From positions 1 through 34,733 of IMG/VR virus record IMGVR_UViG_3300042564_000465: 34,733 nt of DNA. One strand, given 5' to 3'. Below the pieces are notes generated by a model, which was given only the letters and a program-made list of their open reading frames with translations, had not been told where the DNA came from and did no database searches. The stretch is from a virus. The position numbers were made by a program, and so were the translations under genes. Positions 1 to 6,925 of this stretch are shown one piece after another (position 1 is the first letter of the stretch; the number at the start of each line of letters is the position of its first letter).

Positions 1-108
1 TATGGTAACGAGCTTTACGATTATTGCAATAAGAACTTTAATTTGCACCAAGTAAATAAGCAAAGATTTGCTATTTATAGTAAATTGATAGACAATGCCC
101 GTAATTAA
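1..108 (+). CDS. 3' end of glycosyltransferase gene (duplicate from circular overlap)
   Basis: The first 36 codons, including the TAA stop at 106-108, are open from base 1 and identical to the end of the glycosyltransferase gene at 33707-34714. This is not a separate gene: it appears twice because the contig ends overlap. Confidence 0.95.
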   Translation, partial: YGNELYDYCNKNFNLHQVNKQRFAIYSKLIDNARN

Positions 109-127
109 ATGCAGTAATGGCAAATAC
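1..127. repeat. Terminal direct repeat, left copy (127 bp)
   Basis: Bases 1-127 are identical to 34607-34733. A repeat of exactly 127 bp at both contig ends is what a de Bruijn assembler with k=127 leaves on a circular sequence. It contains the end of the last glycosyltransferase gene and the first 33 bases of the gene at 95. A true terminal repeat is possible but less likely, because the repeat cuts through two genes that are intact across the junction. Confidence 0.97.
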
Positions 128-517
128 AGAATAGGATCAGGTGCTTGCATATATGACACCGAAGAAAAGGCGCAAAGTGTTTGGGCGGCAATCAGGGTTT
201 CAATGGTCGATAGTTACAACGACTATCCACAATCTGCAAGAGTAAACGCACAAAGAGCAATCAATATAAGAGAACAATACGATCGTAAATGCGGAACGCC
301 TGTTGGTTGGGCGCGCGCAAATCAATTAGCTAAAGGCGAAAATATAACAAGGGACACAATAGCAAGGATGGCTTCATTTGAAAGGCACAGGGATAATTCA
401 AAGGGTGATCCAAAAAATGATTGCGGTGCTTTGATGTGGTTGGCTTGGGGTGGTGATGAAGGAGTGGCTTGGGCGCAAAGGAAACTTGAACAGATCGATA
501 ATGAAAAAACACGTTAA
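95..517 (+). CDS. Conserved small phage protein (140 aa), function unknown
   Basis: The 140-residue product has no catalytic motif I recognise. It does resemble a short domain that recurs in phages, alone or attached to head maturation proteins. Here an N-terminal part begins MPVIKCSNGKYRIGSG. Then come a segment with SYNDYPQSARVNAQRAI, a GWARANQLAKGENI segment and a C-terminal WLAWGGDEGVAWAQRKL helix. The ATG at 95 overlaps the end of the upstream glycosyltransferase by 14 nt across the circular junction, and its 3' end overlaps the HNH gene by 17 nt, so it sits inside an operon. The family resemblance is from memory and the role is not known; a structural or packaging-associated role is only a guess. 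Confidence 0.75.
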   Translation: MPVIKCSNGKYRIGSGACIYDTEEKAQSVWAAIRVSMVDSYNDYPQSARVNAQRAINIREQYDRKCGTPVGWARANQLAKGENITRDTIARMASFERHRDNSKGDPKNDCGALMWLAWGGDEGVAWAQRKLEQIDNEKTR

Positions 518-758
518 AATATATCTTGACTATTTCGGTTACGGAATAGAAGACTTTATACCTTGTGAGGCTTGCGGAAATAAAGCCGTTGATATTCATC
601 ACATAGACGCAAGGGGAATGGGCGGATCTAAGAAAGCGGACACGATCGAGAACTTGCAGGCATTATGTAGACAATGCCATATAGTTATGGGGGACACTAA
701 GACGCATTACGATTATTTAAAAGATATACATAATAAAAAAATAAATGGCAAAAGTTAA
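501..758 (+). CDS. HNH endonuclease-like protein
   Basis: The 85-residue product has a compact HNH/zinc-finger fold signature: Cys22-x2-Cys25, the His33-His34 pair, Asn51 in ENLQALC, then Cys56-x2-Cys59-His60. The paired Cys motifs would hold a structural zinc, and the HH and N residues match the metal-binding catalytic core. A longer reading from 450 adds residues that overlap the previous gene deeply; MKKHVKIYLDYFG at 501 looks like the natural N-terminus. HNH proteins often sit near terminase genes and assist packaging in some phages; here the terminase is about 3.8 kb away, so either a packaging nickase or a free-standing nuclease is possible. Confidence 0.85.
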   Translation: MKKHVKIYLDYFGYGIEDFIPCEACGNKAVDIHHIDARGMGGSKKADTIENLQALCRQCHIVMGDTKTHYDYLKDIHNKKINGKS

Positions 759-867
759 AAGTGATTCAAAAAAGGTTAACTTTGGTAAAAGGAAATGCGG
801 ACACGCAAAGAAATCCTTTAACAAACATACGCCAAGACCAAAAGCATACAGAGGACAAGGCAGGTAA
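745..867 (+). CDS. Small basic conserved phage peptide (40 aa)
   Basis: This 40-codon gene starts at an ATG overlapping the HNH gene by 14 nt and ends with TAA at 865-867. The product is very basic, with the core KRKCGHAKKSFNKHTPRPK followed by AYRGQGR. I recall near-identical short peptides in other Bacteroidota phages, which supports it being real despite its size. The charge suggests nucleic-acid binding, but no function is known to me. Confidence 0.7.
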   Translation: MAKVKSDSKKVNFGKRKCGHAKKSFNKHTPRPKAYRGQGR

Positions 868-877
868 ATAAAAACCT

Positions 878-1462
878 ATGATAAAAAAAGTAAAGATTGC
901 GGAAGTGAAACCTAATCCGAACAATCCTCGTTTAATTAAAGACGATAAGTTTAGAAAACTTGTAAAGTCAATACAGGAATTTCCCGATATGTTAAGCGTC
1001 CGACCTATTGTAGTTAATAAAGATATGGTTGTATTGGGTGGCAATATGCGCCTGAAGGCAATTAAGGAAGCAGGCTATAAAGATATAGCAGTCGAAATAG
1101 TAGATTGGACTGAAGATCAGCAAAAAGAATTTATTGTAAAAGATAACGCGAGTTTTGGCGAATGGAATTGGGATGACCTTGCTAATAATTGGGATGAAGA
1201 ACAATTAGTTGAATGGGGAGTTGATACTTGGGTATCTAAAAACAATGACGATCTTTTAGAATTAGACGAAAAGACAGAGGAAGAAAGTACAAGTATCCCA
1301 AAGATCACAGACGAAGGCTATTCATTATTCGAGATTGTGATGTTGCACGAAAACAAAGTACATTTATTTGATGTATTAAATCAAGTAAAAAAGGAGTTCC
1401 TATTTGATAAAACAGAGGACGCCCTAATGGAAATAATTAGAGTATATCAAAATAAAAACTAA
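878..1462 (+). CDS. ParB/Srx-fold nuclease-like protein (upstream copy)
   Basis: The 194-residue protein has an N-terminal ParB/sulfiredoxin-like domain: VKPNPNNPR at residues 10-18, then VVLGGNMRLKA at 51-61, the family's GxxR-type nucleotide/phosphate loop. EFIVKDNASFGEWNWDDLANNWD follows at about 125-147, a segment typical of phage ParB-like proteins that also occurs fused to adenine methyltransferases. The C-terminal 60 residues are acidic and unassigned. Such domains bind nucleotides or DNA and some are nucleases or partners of modification enzymes. It starts the ParB/cupin/IbrA/nuclease/IbrB block, 6 nt before the cupin-like gene. No methyltransferase domain is present here or elsewhere in the window. 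Confidence 0.85.
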   Translation: MIKKVKIAEVKPNPNNPRLIKDDKFRKLVKSIQEFPDMLSVRPIVVNKDMVVLGGNMRLKAIKEAGYKDIAVEIVDWTEDQQKEFIVKDNASFGEWNWDDLANNWDEEQLVEWGVDTWVSKNNDDLLELDEKTEEESTSIPKITDEGYSLFEIVMLHENKVHLFDVLNQVKKEFLFDKTEDALMEIIRVYQNKN

Positions 1463-1467
1463 ATAAT

Positions 1468-2265
1468 ATGAGGCAAGAAAATAGCGCATTCATCAGTTTC
1501 GGTAAAGCAAATAGTGGTTTAATCTTTGACGATTCAGAGAATCAGGTTTATCCAATTAGATACTACAATGTAATTAATGGCGTTGGGGTTACCTTAGATC
1601 CTGAAAGTTCTTACTATGGGTTTGTATATAATGGTAAGGTAACTATCAATAGGAAATGGTTATCACCAATTGAATTAGATCAAGATATGTATTTCAGCTT
1701 ATCAGATGAGTTTACATTTTCTACAAACGCATTAGGTAGTTGTATTCTTATTGAGGTATTAGATAAAGGATATTATAAAGAAAGCGACTATAAAGCATAT
1801 GCAACTTTTGGCGGTCCTATCGAGGCTAAAGGAAGATTGAAATATATTGATGGTTGCACAGATAGTTTATTGATCAGTCCTGTAAAGAAAGGGCAACCTT
1901 GTTTAAATCATTTACATTTCCCTGAAAATATTAATCAAACGCAACATACGCACCCATCACATAGAATTGGTATTGTAGCTTCTGGATATGGAGAATGTAT
2001 TACCCCGTTCGGTAACTTACCTTTATCCCCTGAAATGATATTTGTTATTAAGGCGTGGAACGGAGTTTATTTTGATAAAGGATTAGATGGCGAAATGTAC
2101 GCAATAGGACAACACGCTTTCCAAACATTCGGCGAACCTATGAATGTTATTGCATTCCATCCTGATAGCGACTTCGGTCCTGAAGATGAGTTTCACCCAA
2201 TGATCAATAGAACAATTGTAGATGGTATTTCAGCTAATAAACTTAAAGATATAATGACTAAGTAA
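1468..2265 (+). CDS. Cupin-like protein, function unknown (265 aa)
   Basis: The 265-residue product is rich in short beta-strand-like segments. Around residues 147-165 it carries LNHLHFP and QTQHTHPSHR, then a GYGECITP turn, and GEMYAIGQHAFQTF about 50 residues later. Several closely spaced His residues followed by a later His strand fit a cupin metal site, though I cannot align the two classical cupin motifs with certainty. No signal peptide is present. Its stop codon overlaps the start of the IbrA-like gene by 1 nt (TAATG), implying translational coupling. If it is a metal-dependent cupin, an oxidative or thiol-chemistry role next to a PAPS-reductase-family protein is attractive, but that is inference. 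Confidence 0.6.
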   Translation: MRQENSAFISFGKANSGLIFDDSENQVYPIRYYNVINGVGVTLDPESSYYGFVYNGKVTINRKWLSPIELDQDMYFSLSDEFTFSTNALGSCILIEVLDKGYYKESDYKAYATFGGPIEAKGRLKYIDGCTDSLLISPVKKGQPCLNHLHFPENINQTQHTHPSHRIGIVASGYGECITPFGNLPLSPEMIFVIKAWNGVYFDKGLDGEMYAIGQHAFQTFGEPMNVIAFHPDSDFGPEDEFHPMINRTIVDGISANKLKDIMTK

Positions 2266-3458
2266 TGAGCAAAATTAGAAAAAAGAATTATCAGGAAGAC
2301 AATGTCTTGCAGGCTGCAATAAATAGAATGAGGTACTTGTATGATAGCTTTGACAATGTAGAGGTTGGATTTTCAGGAGGCAAGGATAGTACGGTTATCT
2401 TAAACATTGCGCTTCAGGTTGCAAAGGAGAAAGGAAAACTTCCTGTAATTGCTAATTTCTATGATGAGGAAGCAATCCATCCTACTACGATTGAATATGT
2501 AGAAAGGGTAAGAGATAATCCTGATATTAAACTAAATTGGTTTTGCTTAGAGTTTAAACATAGAAACGCATCTTCCAATGAAGAACCTTATTGGTTCACT
2601 TGGGATAAGGATAAAAAAGATAAATGGGTTCGCGAAATGCCTGAAGGCGCAATCACAGAACATAGCAAATTCTACAAAGGATTATCGTTTCAAGAGTTCA
2701 CTTCGTTAAGAGCAGAAAAGTCAAAGGGTACAACTGTTGATGTAACGGGGGTAAGAACACAGGAAAGTCTAAGACGATTTCAGGCGGTAGCTAAGAAAGT
2801 AAATGATAACTATATTTCGAGGTACGGACATTTTTCTATTGCGCACCCAATATATGATTGGAGTAGTCAGGACGTTTGGAAATTAGTACACGAATGGAAT
2901 ATAGATTACAATAAGACTTACGATATATTTAACCAAACAAAACTAAGCAATAGGTTTTTGACGCAAAGAGTTTGCCCGCCATTTGGCGAAGAACCTTTGA
3001 GGGGTTTATGGATCTATGCAGAGTGCTTCCCTGAATTATGGCATAAGATGCTTAACAGAGTAGAAGGCGTTGCGACCGCTTGGCGTTATGCTAATACAGA
3101 ATTGTATGGCGTTGGCGGGATCGAGAAGCCTGAAGAATTAGCTTGGAAAGAATATCTTAAATATATTGTAGACACATATTCAGGCAAAGAAAAGAATTAT
3201 GTGATCGAGAACATAAACAGATATATTACATATCATAAGGACAGATCAAAGGTAGCTATTGATGATACAGAGGCGTCCGCATTGACAGGGATTTCTTATA
3301 GGTGGCTTTGCAAGATTGCACATAAAGGGGATTTCAAAGGAAGGCAAAAGCCTGATAATGAAAGAACGGCTGCAATGAAAAAAGAGAACCTGACACAAGA
3401 TGAAGCAGTAATGAAATACGGAACAGAAAAGTATAAAAAAGAATACTTTAAAAAATGA
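2265..3458 (+). CDS. IbrA-like PAPS reductase-family protein (DUF3440 type)
   Basis: The 397-residue protein has the PP-loop SGGKDST at residues 37-43, which in this superfamily binds the pyrophosphate of ATP or PAPS and adenylates or reduces substrates. A TSLRAEKSKGT and GVRTQES segment follows, and then RVCPPFGEEPLRGL at about 235-248, typical of the DUF3440/IbrA branch. The C-terminal 100 residues contain a basic helix-turn-helix-like region. IbrA proteins are known as partners of the ParB-like IbrB; an IbrB-like gene lies 537 nt downstream in the same operon. Its own role could be DNA or tRNA sulfur/nucleotide chemistry or regulation. A CysH role in sulfate assimilation is less likely given the phage context and the partner. 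Confidence 0.88.
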   Translation: MSKIRKKNYQEDNVLQAAINRMRYLYDSFDNVEVGFSGGKDSTVILNIALQVAKEKGKLPVIANFYDEEAIHPTTIEYVERVRDNPDIKLNWFCLEFKHRNASSNEEPYWFTWDKDKKDKWVREMPEGAITEHSKFYKGLSFQEFTSLRAEKSKGTTVDVTGVRTQESLRRFQAVAKKVNDNYISRYGHFSIAHPIYDWSSQDVWKLVHEWNIDYNKTYDIFNQTKLSNRFLTQRVCPPFGEEPLRGLWIYAECFPELWHKMLNRVEGVATAWRYANTELYGVGGIEKPEELAWKEYLKYIVDTYSGKEKNYVIENINRYITYHKDRSKVAIDDTEASALTGISYRWLCKIAHKGDFKGRQKPDNERTAAMKKENLTQDEAVMKYGTEKYKKEYFKK

Positions 3459-4021
3459 TAGATCAATACCCTTCCGTAACAAGAATACTCGCTGCTACTA
3501 AACCGCAAGAGGATATTGATGCTTTAGAAAGGTGGCGCAAAAGAGTAGGTTACGCGGAAGCTGAAAGGATTAGCAATGCCGCCCTGCAAAGAGGGAAGAT
3601 GTATGATAATTTTGTAGAGGATTATAGCAATGGCATAGATATTCCTCACGCCCAACTAAAAGAATACCTAAGCCAATTCGATATAATATCAAGAGAGCAA
3701 ACGATATATAATAACGAATTTGGATATAAAGGAAGATATGATTGTATATTTGCAAAGAACGGGATATTAATACTGAATGACTTTAAAGGATCAGGAAGAA
3801 AAAAGTCAAGGGAGTATTTAAAAGATTACCCATTACAGATAGCAGCATACATAAAGGCAATAGAGGAAACAGGCGTGGTTATCAATTGGGGGATGATTTC
3901 AGTAATACTATCGGATCAGATACAGACATTTGTATTTGATCATTGCGAAATAGAAAAATACTTTAGAGAATTTATTACAAGACTAAAAAAATATAATGAT
4001 GCAAAAAATGCCGATTTCTAA
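3455..4021 (+). CDS. PD-(D/E)XK exonuclease, Cas4/MGME1-like
   Basis: The 188-residue protein shows the RecB-like nuclease core. GRYD (Asp96) is followed by LILNDFK at 105-111, giving the Asp and Lys of the active site. LQIAAY at 127-132 is the QxxxY motif typical of Cas4, AddB and MGME1-type 5'-3' exonucleases. The N-terminal SVTRILAATKP and ALQRGKMYDNFVED segments also match the MGME1-like group. It overlaps the IbrA-like gene by 4 nt (ATGA) and the IbrB-like gene by 26 nt. It could be the exonuclease partner of the ERF annealing protein at 28317 for recombination, or an effector of the IbrA/IbrB block; position favours the latter, family habits the former. Confidence 0.88.
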   Translation: MIDQYPSVTRILAATKPQEDIDALERWRKRVGYAEAERISNAALQRGKMYDNFVEDYSNGIDIPHAQLKEYLSQFDIISREQTIYNNEFGYKGRYDCIFAKNGILILNDFKGSGRKKSREYLKDYPLQIAAYIKAIEETGVVINWGMISVILSDQIQTFVFDHCEIEKYFREFITRLKKYNDAKNADF

Positions 4022-4535
4022 CGTAGTATGGTTAGATAGAAACGAACTATCCCCTAATTTATACAATCCTAATAAGGTAGCACCGCCCGAAATGGCTTTG
4101 CTTAAACAAAGTATATTACAGGACGGGTGGCTTTTCCCTATCGTAGTATTTGATAAGACTATCAACATAGAAGGATTGACAGATAACAACGATCTAAATA
4201 AATATACAATCATAGACGGCTTTCATAGATTCACAATGAGCGGTGATAAAGAAATATTTAAAATGACAGATGGCAAAGTCCCTGTTGTTATTCTTAATCC
4301 TGCAAACCCATTAGCGACAACCGTGAGAATGAACAGAGCAAAGGGAACGCACGCCGTACTAAAGATGGGGGACATTGTAAAGAACCAAATAGACAACGGC
4401 AAGCCGATCAGTCAGATAATGCAAGAGTTCGGAATGGAGAAAGAGGAAGTAATTAGATTAGCAAATAGAATGGGTATTCACAAGACAGATATCATAATCG
4501 ATACAGATTGGTCTAATTCTTGGATTCCCCAATAA
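3996..4535 (+). CDS. IbrB-like ParB-domain protein
   Basis: The 179-residue protein has a ParB/Srx-like domain with LSPNLYNPNKVAPPE near residues 18-32, IIDGFHR at 72-78 and RMNRAKGTH at 111-119. The last motif is characteristic of IbrB-type proteins. A helix-turn-helix-like stretch (PISQIMQEFGMEKEEVIRLA) lies at about 137-156 and would allow DNA recognition. Two adjacent ATGs (3996, 3999) are possible starts. In known systems IbrB is encoded with IbrA and affects expression of other genes in E. coli; here the two are separated only by a nuclease gene. It differs clearly from the ParB-like protein at 878, so the two are not a recent duplication. Confidence 0.85.
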   Translation: MMQKMPISNVVWLDRNELSPNLYNPNKVAPPEMALLKQSILQDGWLFPIVVFDKTINIEGLTDNNDLNKYTIIDGFHRFTMSGDKEIFKMTDGKVPVVILNPANPLATTVRMNRAKGTHAVLKMGDIVKNQIDNGKPISQIMQEFGMEKEEVIRLANRMGIHKTDIIIDTDWSNSWIPQ

Positions 4536-4550
4536 CAGAACAAGAACAGA

Positions 4551-4910
4551 ATGAGCAAAGAGCATTTAATACCATTTGTCAAAGGTCAGTCAGGCAATCC
4601 TAACGGACGACCGCGCAAATATGTAAGCCTACTTAAAGAGCAAGGGTATAAGCTAAGCGAAATCAATGACACGATTCAGGTGATGATGTCAATGGATATA
4701 GACGAACTTAAATCGGTCTATGATAATCCAAAAGCTACCATACTTGAAAAGACTATTGCCAATGCTATGAATAAGAGTTTAGCAAAGGGAAGCCTTTATA
4801 GCTTAGATACATTACTCACGCGCGTATATGGAAAGCCTAAAGAACAAATGGATATACAACAAGATTCGAGGATCGAGGTTGTATTTGTAGAAGGCAAGAC
4901 AATCCTATAA
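4551..4910 (+). CDS. terS: Small terminase subunit (DUF5681-like)
   Basis: The 119-residue product begins with a GQSGNPNGRP segment at about residues 13-22, the hallmark of DUF5681-type proteins found in front of large terminases. It ends with LLTRVYGKPKEQMDIQQ. The middle is helical, as expected for oligomerisation. It overlaps the large terminase gene by 1 nt (TAATG at 4908-4912). The small subunit recognises the packaging site on concatemeric phage DNA and regulates the ATPase. Family assignment rests on the motif and on the coupled terL gene. Confidence 0.85.
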   Translation: MSKEHLIPFVKGQSGNPNGRPRKYVSLLKEQGYKLSEINDTIQVMMSMDIDELKSVYDNPKATILEKTIANAMNKSLAKGSLYSLDTLLTRVYGKPKEQMDIQQDSRIEVVFVEGKTIL

Positions 4911-6061
4911 TGAGAATAGAATTACCAAAACCACATATAAACCAACAAAAGATATTAGAATGCGAAAGGCGTTTTATTGTCGTTATGTGCGGTCGCCGTT
5001 TCGGTAAGTCAGAACTATCACAAATATTCTCAATCAGCGAAGCGATCAAGGGCGGGCAAGTGGCATACATTACGCCTACCTATAAATTAGCAAAGGCATT
5101 TTTTGAAAGGCTAACTAAGGCATTGCCATTTAAAAACAATATCAGCAACTTAAAGATCTATTGCCCTAATAATGGATCAATAGAATTTTTTACAGGGGAA
5201 AGGCTTGACAATCTTAGAGGTCGTAAATTTCATTTAGTGATCATAGACGAGGCGGCGTTTATCCCGAACTTAGAAGATGGTTGGAATAATAGTATTCGCC
5301 CTACGCTTACAGACTATCAAGGTAAAGCCGTATTCCTTTCTACGCCAAGAGGAAAGAACTTCTTTTATTCTATGTTTATGAAACAGGGTGAGAATGATTG
5401 GCAAAGTTTTAAATTCAGTACATACGATAACCCATATATAAACCCCCGCGAAATAGAGGACGCTAAGATCCAATTGCCGAATGTAGTATTCGAGCAAGAG
5501 TATTTAGCGAACCCATCCGAGAATAGCGCCAACCCGTTCGGTAATGCATTCATACGAAATTGCATAAAGCCAATATCAGGGCAACCAATTGTATGTTACG
5601 GGATCGACTTAGCTAAGTCGGTAGACTTCACCGTTATCGTAGGTCTTGATAAAGGCGGCAACGTGGCGTATTTTGACCGCTTCCAAATGGATTGGCATAA
5701 TACAAAGGAAACGATTAAAAGGCTTCCTATTGCGCCTATATTAGCAGATAGCACGGGCGTTGGTGATCCTATCCTCGAGGACTTGATCAGGGACGGCGTA
5801 AACATTCAGGGGTTAAAGTTCACAAATCAGTCGAAGCAGCAGCTTATGGAAGGATTAGCACAGGCAATCCAACAGACAAGGATAGGCTACCCCGATGGCG
5901 TAATAGTAGACGAATTGGATATATTTGAGTATCAGTTCACCTCGAACGGCGTTCGGTATTCCGCGCCTTCAGGATTCCACGATGATTGCGTTATGGCATT
6001 GGCTTTAGCGTGGCAAAATTTAGATCTAAAAAAGGGATCAGGGCGCTACGCCTTTGCTTAA
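4910..6061 (+). CDS. terL: Terminase large subunit
   Basis: The 383-residue protein carries both terminase activities. The ATPase domain has Walker A GRRFGKSE at 28-35, Walker B LVIIDEA at 109-115 and a coupling motif FLSTPRGKNFF near 138-148. The nuclease domain has YGIDLAKSVDF near 230-240, ADSTGVGDP near 280 and FHDDCVMALALA near 356-367; these carry the acidic residues expected of the RNase H-like fold. It packages DNA into the prohead through the portal and cuts it. The downstream 176 nt is non-coding and repeat-rich, so terL probably ends an operon. At 383 residues it is somewhat short for the family but all motifs are present. Confidence 0.97.
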   Translation: MRIELPKPHINQQKILECERRFIVVMCGRRFGKSELSQIFSISEAIKGGQVAYITPTYKLAKAFFERLTKALPFKNNISNLKIYCPNNGSIEFFTGERLDNLRGRKFHLVIIDEAAFIPNLEDGWNNSIRPTLTDYQGKAVFLSTPRGKNFFYSMFMKQGENDWQSFKFSTYDNPYINPREIEDAKIQLPNVVFEQEYLANPSENSANPFGNAFIRNCIKPISGQPIVCYGIDLAKSVDFTVIVGLDKGGNVAYFDRFQMDWHNTKETIKRLPIAPILADSTGVGDPILEDLIRDGVNIQGLKFTNQSKQQLMEGLAQAIQQTRIGYPDGVIVDELDIFEYQFTSNGVRYSAPSGFHDDCVMALALAWQNLDLKKGSGRYAFA

Positions 6062-6180
6062 TCAATCAAAAAATAGTGGTTTATAGCTCATTTTGAGCCG
6101 TTTATGATCTATATTCGGCTCATTTATGATCGATTTACCGCTTATCCTTCATATTTACCGCTTATCACAAAGTACCCTGT
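6062..6180. repeat. Repeat-rich intergenic array (possible operator or origin)
   Basis: This stretch holds ordered repeats. GCTCA-TTT-TGAGC (6086-6098) is a short hairpin. TGAGCCG (6094-6100) and CGGCTCA (6116-6122) are inverted across 15 nt. TTTATGATC occurs at 6101-6109 and 6123-6131, 22 bp apart, and ATTTACCGCTTATC at 6133-6146 and 6153-6166, 20 bp apart. Spacing of about two helical turns suggests a protein binding array on one DNA face. It lies immediately upstream of a promoter, so it may be an operator or activator region; an iteron origin is the alternative. No coding region is seen. Confidence 0.6.
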
Positions 6181-6216
6181 TATGTGTAAAATATGAATAA
6201 ATCCTGTATATTTGTA
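6181..6216 (+). promoter_or_regulatory. Putative Bacteroidota-type promoter P1
   Basis: TATATTTG at 6207-6214 matches the Bacteroidota -7 element TAnnTTTG. The 36 bp here align with 27758-27793 at 29 of 36 positions, including ATGT 21 bp upstream of the -7 element, which may take the place of the -33 TTTG. Transcription would start around 6221, about 17 nt before the ATG at 6238. Confidence 0.65.
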
Positions 6217-6237
6217 TAACAAAACCAAAAAAGCTAT

Positions 6238-6399
6238 ATGAAAAAGATCAAAATCACATTCGGTACAGGCGAAGATTCAGTAGTACATAATATTGAAGTA
6301 AGCCATCCCCAAGAGTTAATTAATTACGTAAATGACTTACACGAGAAAGGTTGGGATTTATGTGAAATAACTTCAATCGTAGGCGGTTGGACTTTCTAA
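6238..6399 (+). CDS. Small unknown protein (53 aa)
   Basis: This is the first gene after promoter P1 and is 53 codons long with a clean ATG and TAA. The product starts MKKIKITFGTGEDSVVHNIEV and ends HEKGWDLCEITSIVGGWTF, suggesting a small alpha/beta fold. I recognise no family. Its position makes it the first product of the transcript, where phages often place host-takeover or regulatory peptides; that is inference from location only. Confidence 0.65.
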   Translation: MKKIKITFGTGEDSVVHNIEVSHPQELINYVNDLHEKGWDLCEITSIVGGWTF

Positions 6400-6420
6400 A
6401 ATCTATTTAAAAAAACACTT

Positions 6421-6756
6421 ATGAAAACAAACACACAAAGAGTAAAAGAAATCAGAAACGAATTAAAGAACGCACTTCCTGCTTACAAGTTCTCTGTAAC
6501 TAAAAGACATTGGAACGGCGTTAGTATCGTGATCCTTTCAGGACCTGCAAAATTAACTGAAAAAGATTACGAGCAAGTAAATGTTTACTACATTGATGAG
6601 CAACCTGAAGGGGTTAAAAAGAATGTTTTAAATGTTGTCAATACAATAGCAAGCGAAGGAGTTACGTACAGAGAAACGGGCGATTACGGAACGCAGCCTG
6701 ATTTCTACGTAAACATTAGAATCGGTGATTTCGGTAAACCATATATTCATAACTAA
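6421..6756 (+). CDS. Hypothetical protein, possibly LPD29-like (111 aa)
   Basis: The 111-residue product starts with a helix (TQRVKEIRNELKNALPAYKFSV), then strands VSIVILSG and VNVYYIDE, and ends YGTQPDFYVNIRIGDFGKPYI. The pattern of a helix, then a KFSV strand, then further strands recalls the LPD29 domain of large polyvalent phage and plasmid proteins. The match is weak and from memory. It is the second gene downstream of P1 and is followed directly by GC-rich hairpins. Confidence 0.65.
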   Translation: MKTNTQRVKEIRNELKNALPAYKFSVTKRHWNGVSIVILSGPAKLTEKDYEQVNVYYIDEQPEGVKKNVLNVVNTIASEGVTYRETGDYGTQPDFYVNIRIGDFGKPYIHN

Positions 6757-6757
6757 A

Positions 6758-6779
6758 ACCCCCGCAGGGGTGCGCCTGC
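6758..6779 (+). promoter_or_regulatory. Overlapping, mutually exclusive hairpins (possible attenuator)
   Basis: Two stems compete for the same bases. ACCCC (6758-6762) pairs with GGGGT (6767-6771). GCAGG (6764-6768) pairs with CCTGC (6775-6779). Only one can form at a time. There is no proper U-tract downstream. The element begins 2 nt after the stop codon at 6756 and precedes the small membrane protein gene at 6795. Confidence 0.45.
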
Positions 6780-6794
6780 TTAACGCACTTATAT

Positions 6795-6923
6795 ATGAAC
6801 AGATTAAAAACAATACAGGAAAAAAGAAACGAGCAATACAAAGCGGAAAGCCTAAGCGGAAAATGGTTTTGGTATATAATGGGCGGCGCTTTATTATTAA
6901 CGGCTTTAATAGAAAACTTATAA
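6795..6923 (+). CDS. Small membrane protein (42 aa)
   Basis: This 42-codon gene starts with ATG at 6795 and stops at 6921-6923. The product has a charged N-terminal half (MNRLKTIQEKRNEQYK) and a C-terminal hydrophobic segment WFWYIMGGALLLTALIENL long enough for one transmembrane helix. The charge distribution predicts the N-terminus inside. A longer reading in another frame from 6725 crosses this gene and is not supported. Function unknown. Confidence 0.6.
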   Translation: MNRLKTIQEKRNEQYKAESLSGKWFWYIMGGALLLTALIENL

Positions 6924-6925
6924 TT

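Noticed and set aside
878-1462. ParB-like protein as a plasmid partition protein
   Set aside because: No ParA ATPase or parS-like array is present, and the sequence matches phage nuclease/modification-associated ParB proteins more closely.
2265-3458. IbrA-like protein as part of a Dnd phosphorothioation system
   Set aside because: The PP-loop is shared with DndC, but no DndA, DndB, DndD or DndE partner is visible and the C-terminal part fits the DUF3440/IbrA branch better.
6725-6925. Upstream extension of the Cys-rich protein's reading frame
   Set aside because: It overlaps the end of the previous gene, the hairpins and the small membrane protein; its sequence looks non-natural and an ATG at 6926 fits the known protein pattern.
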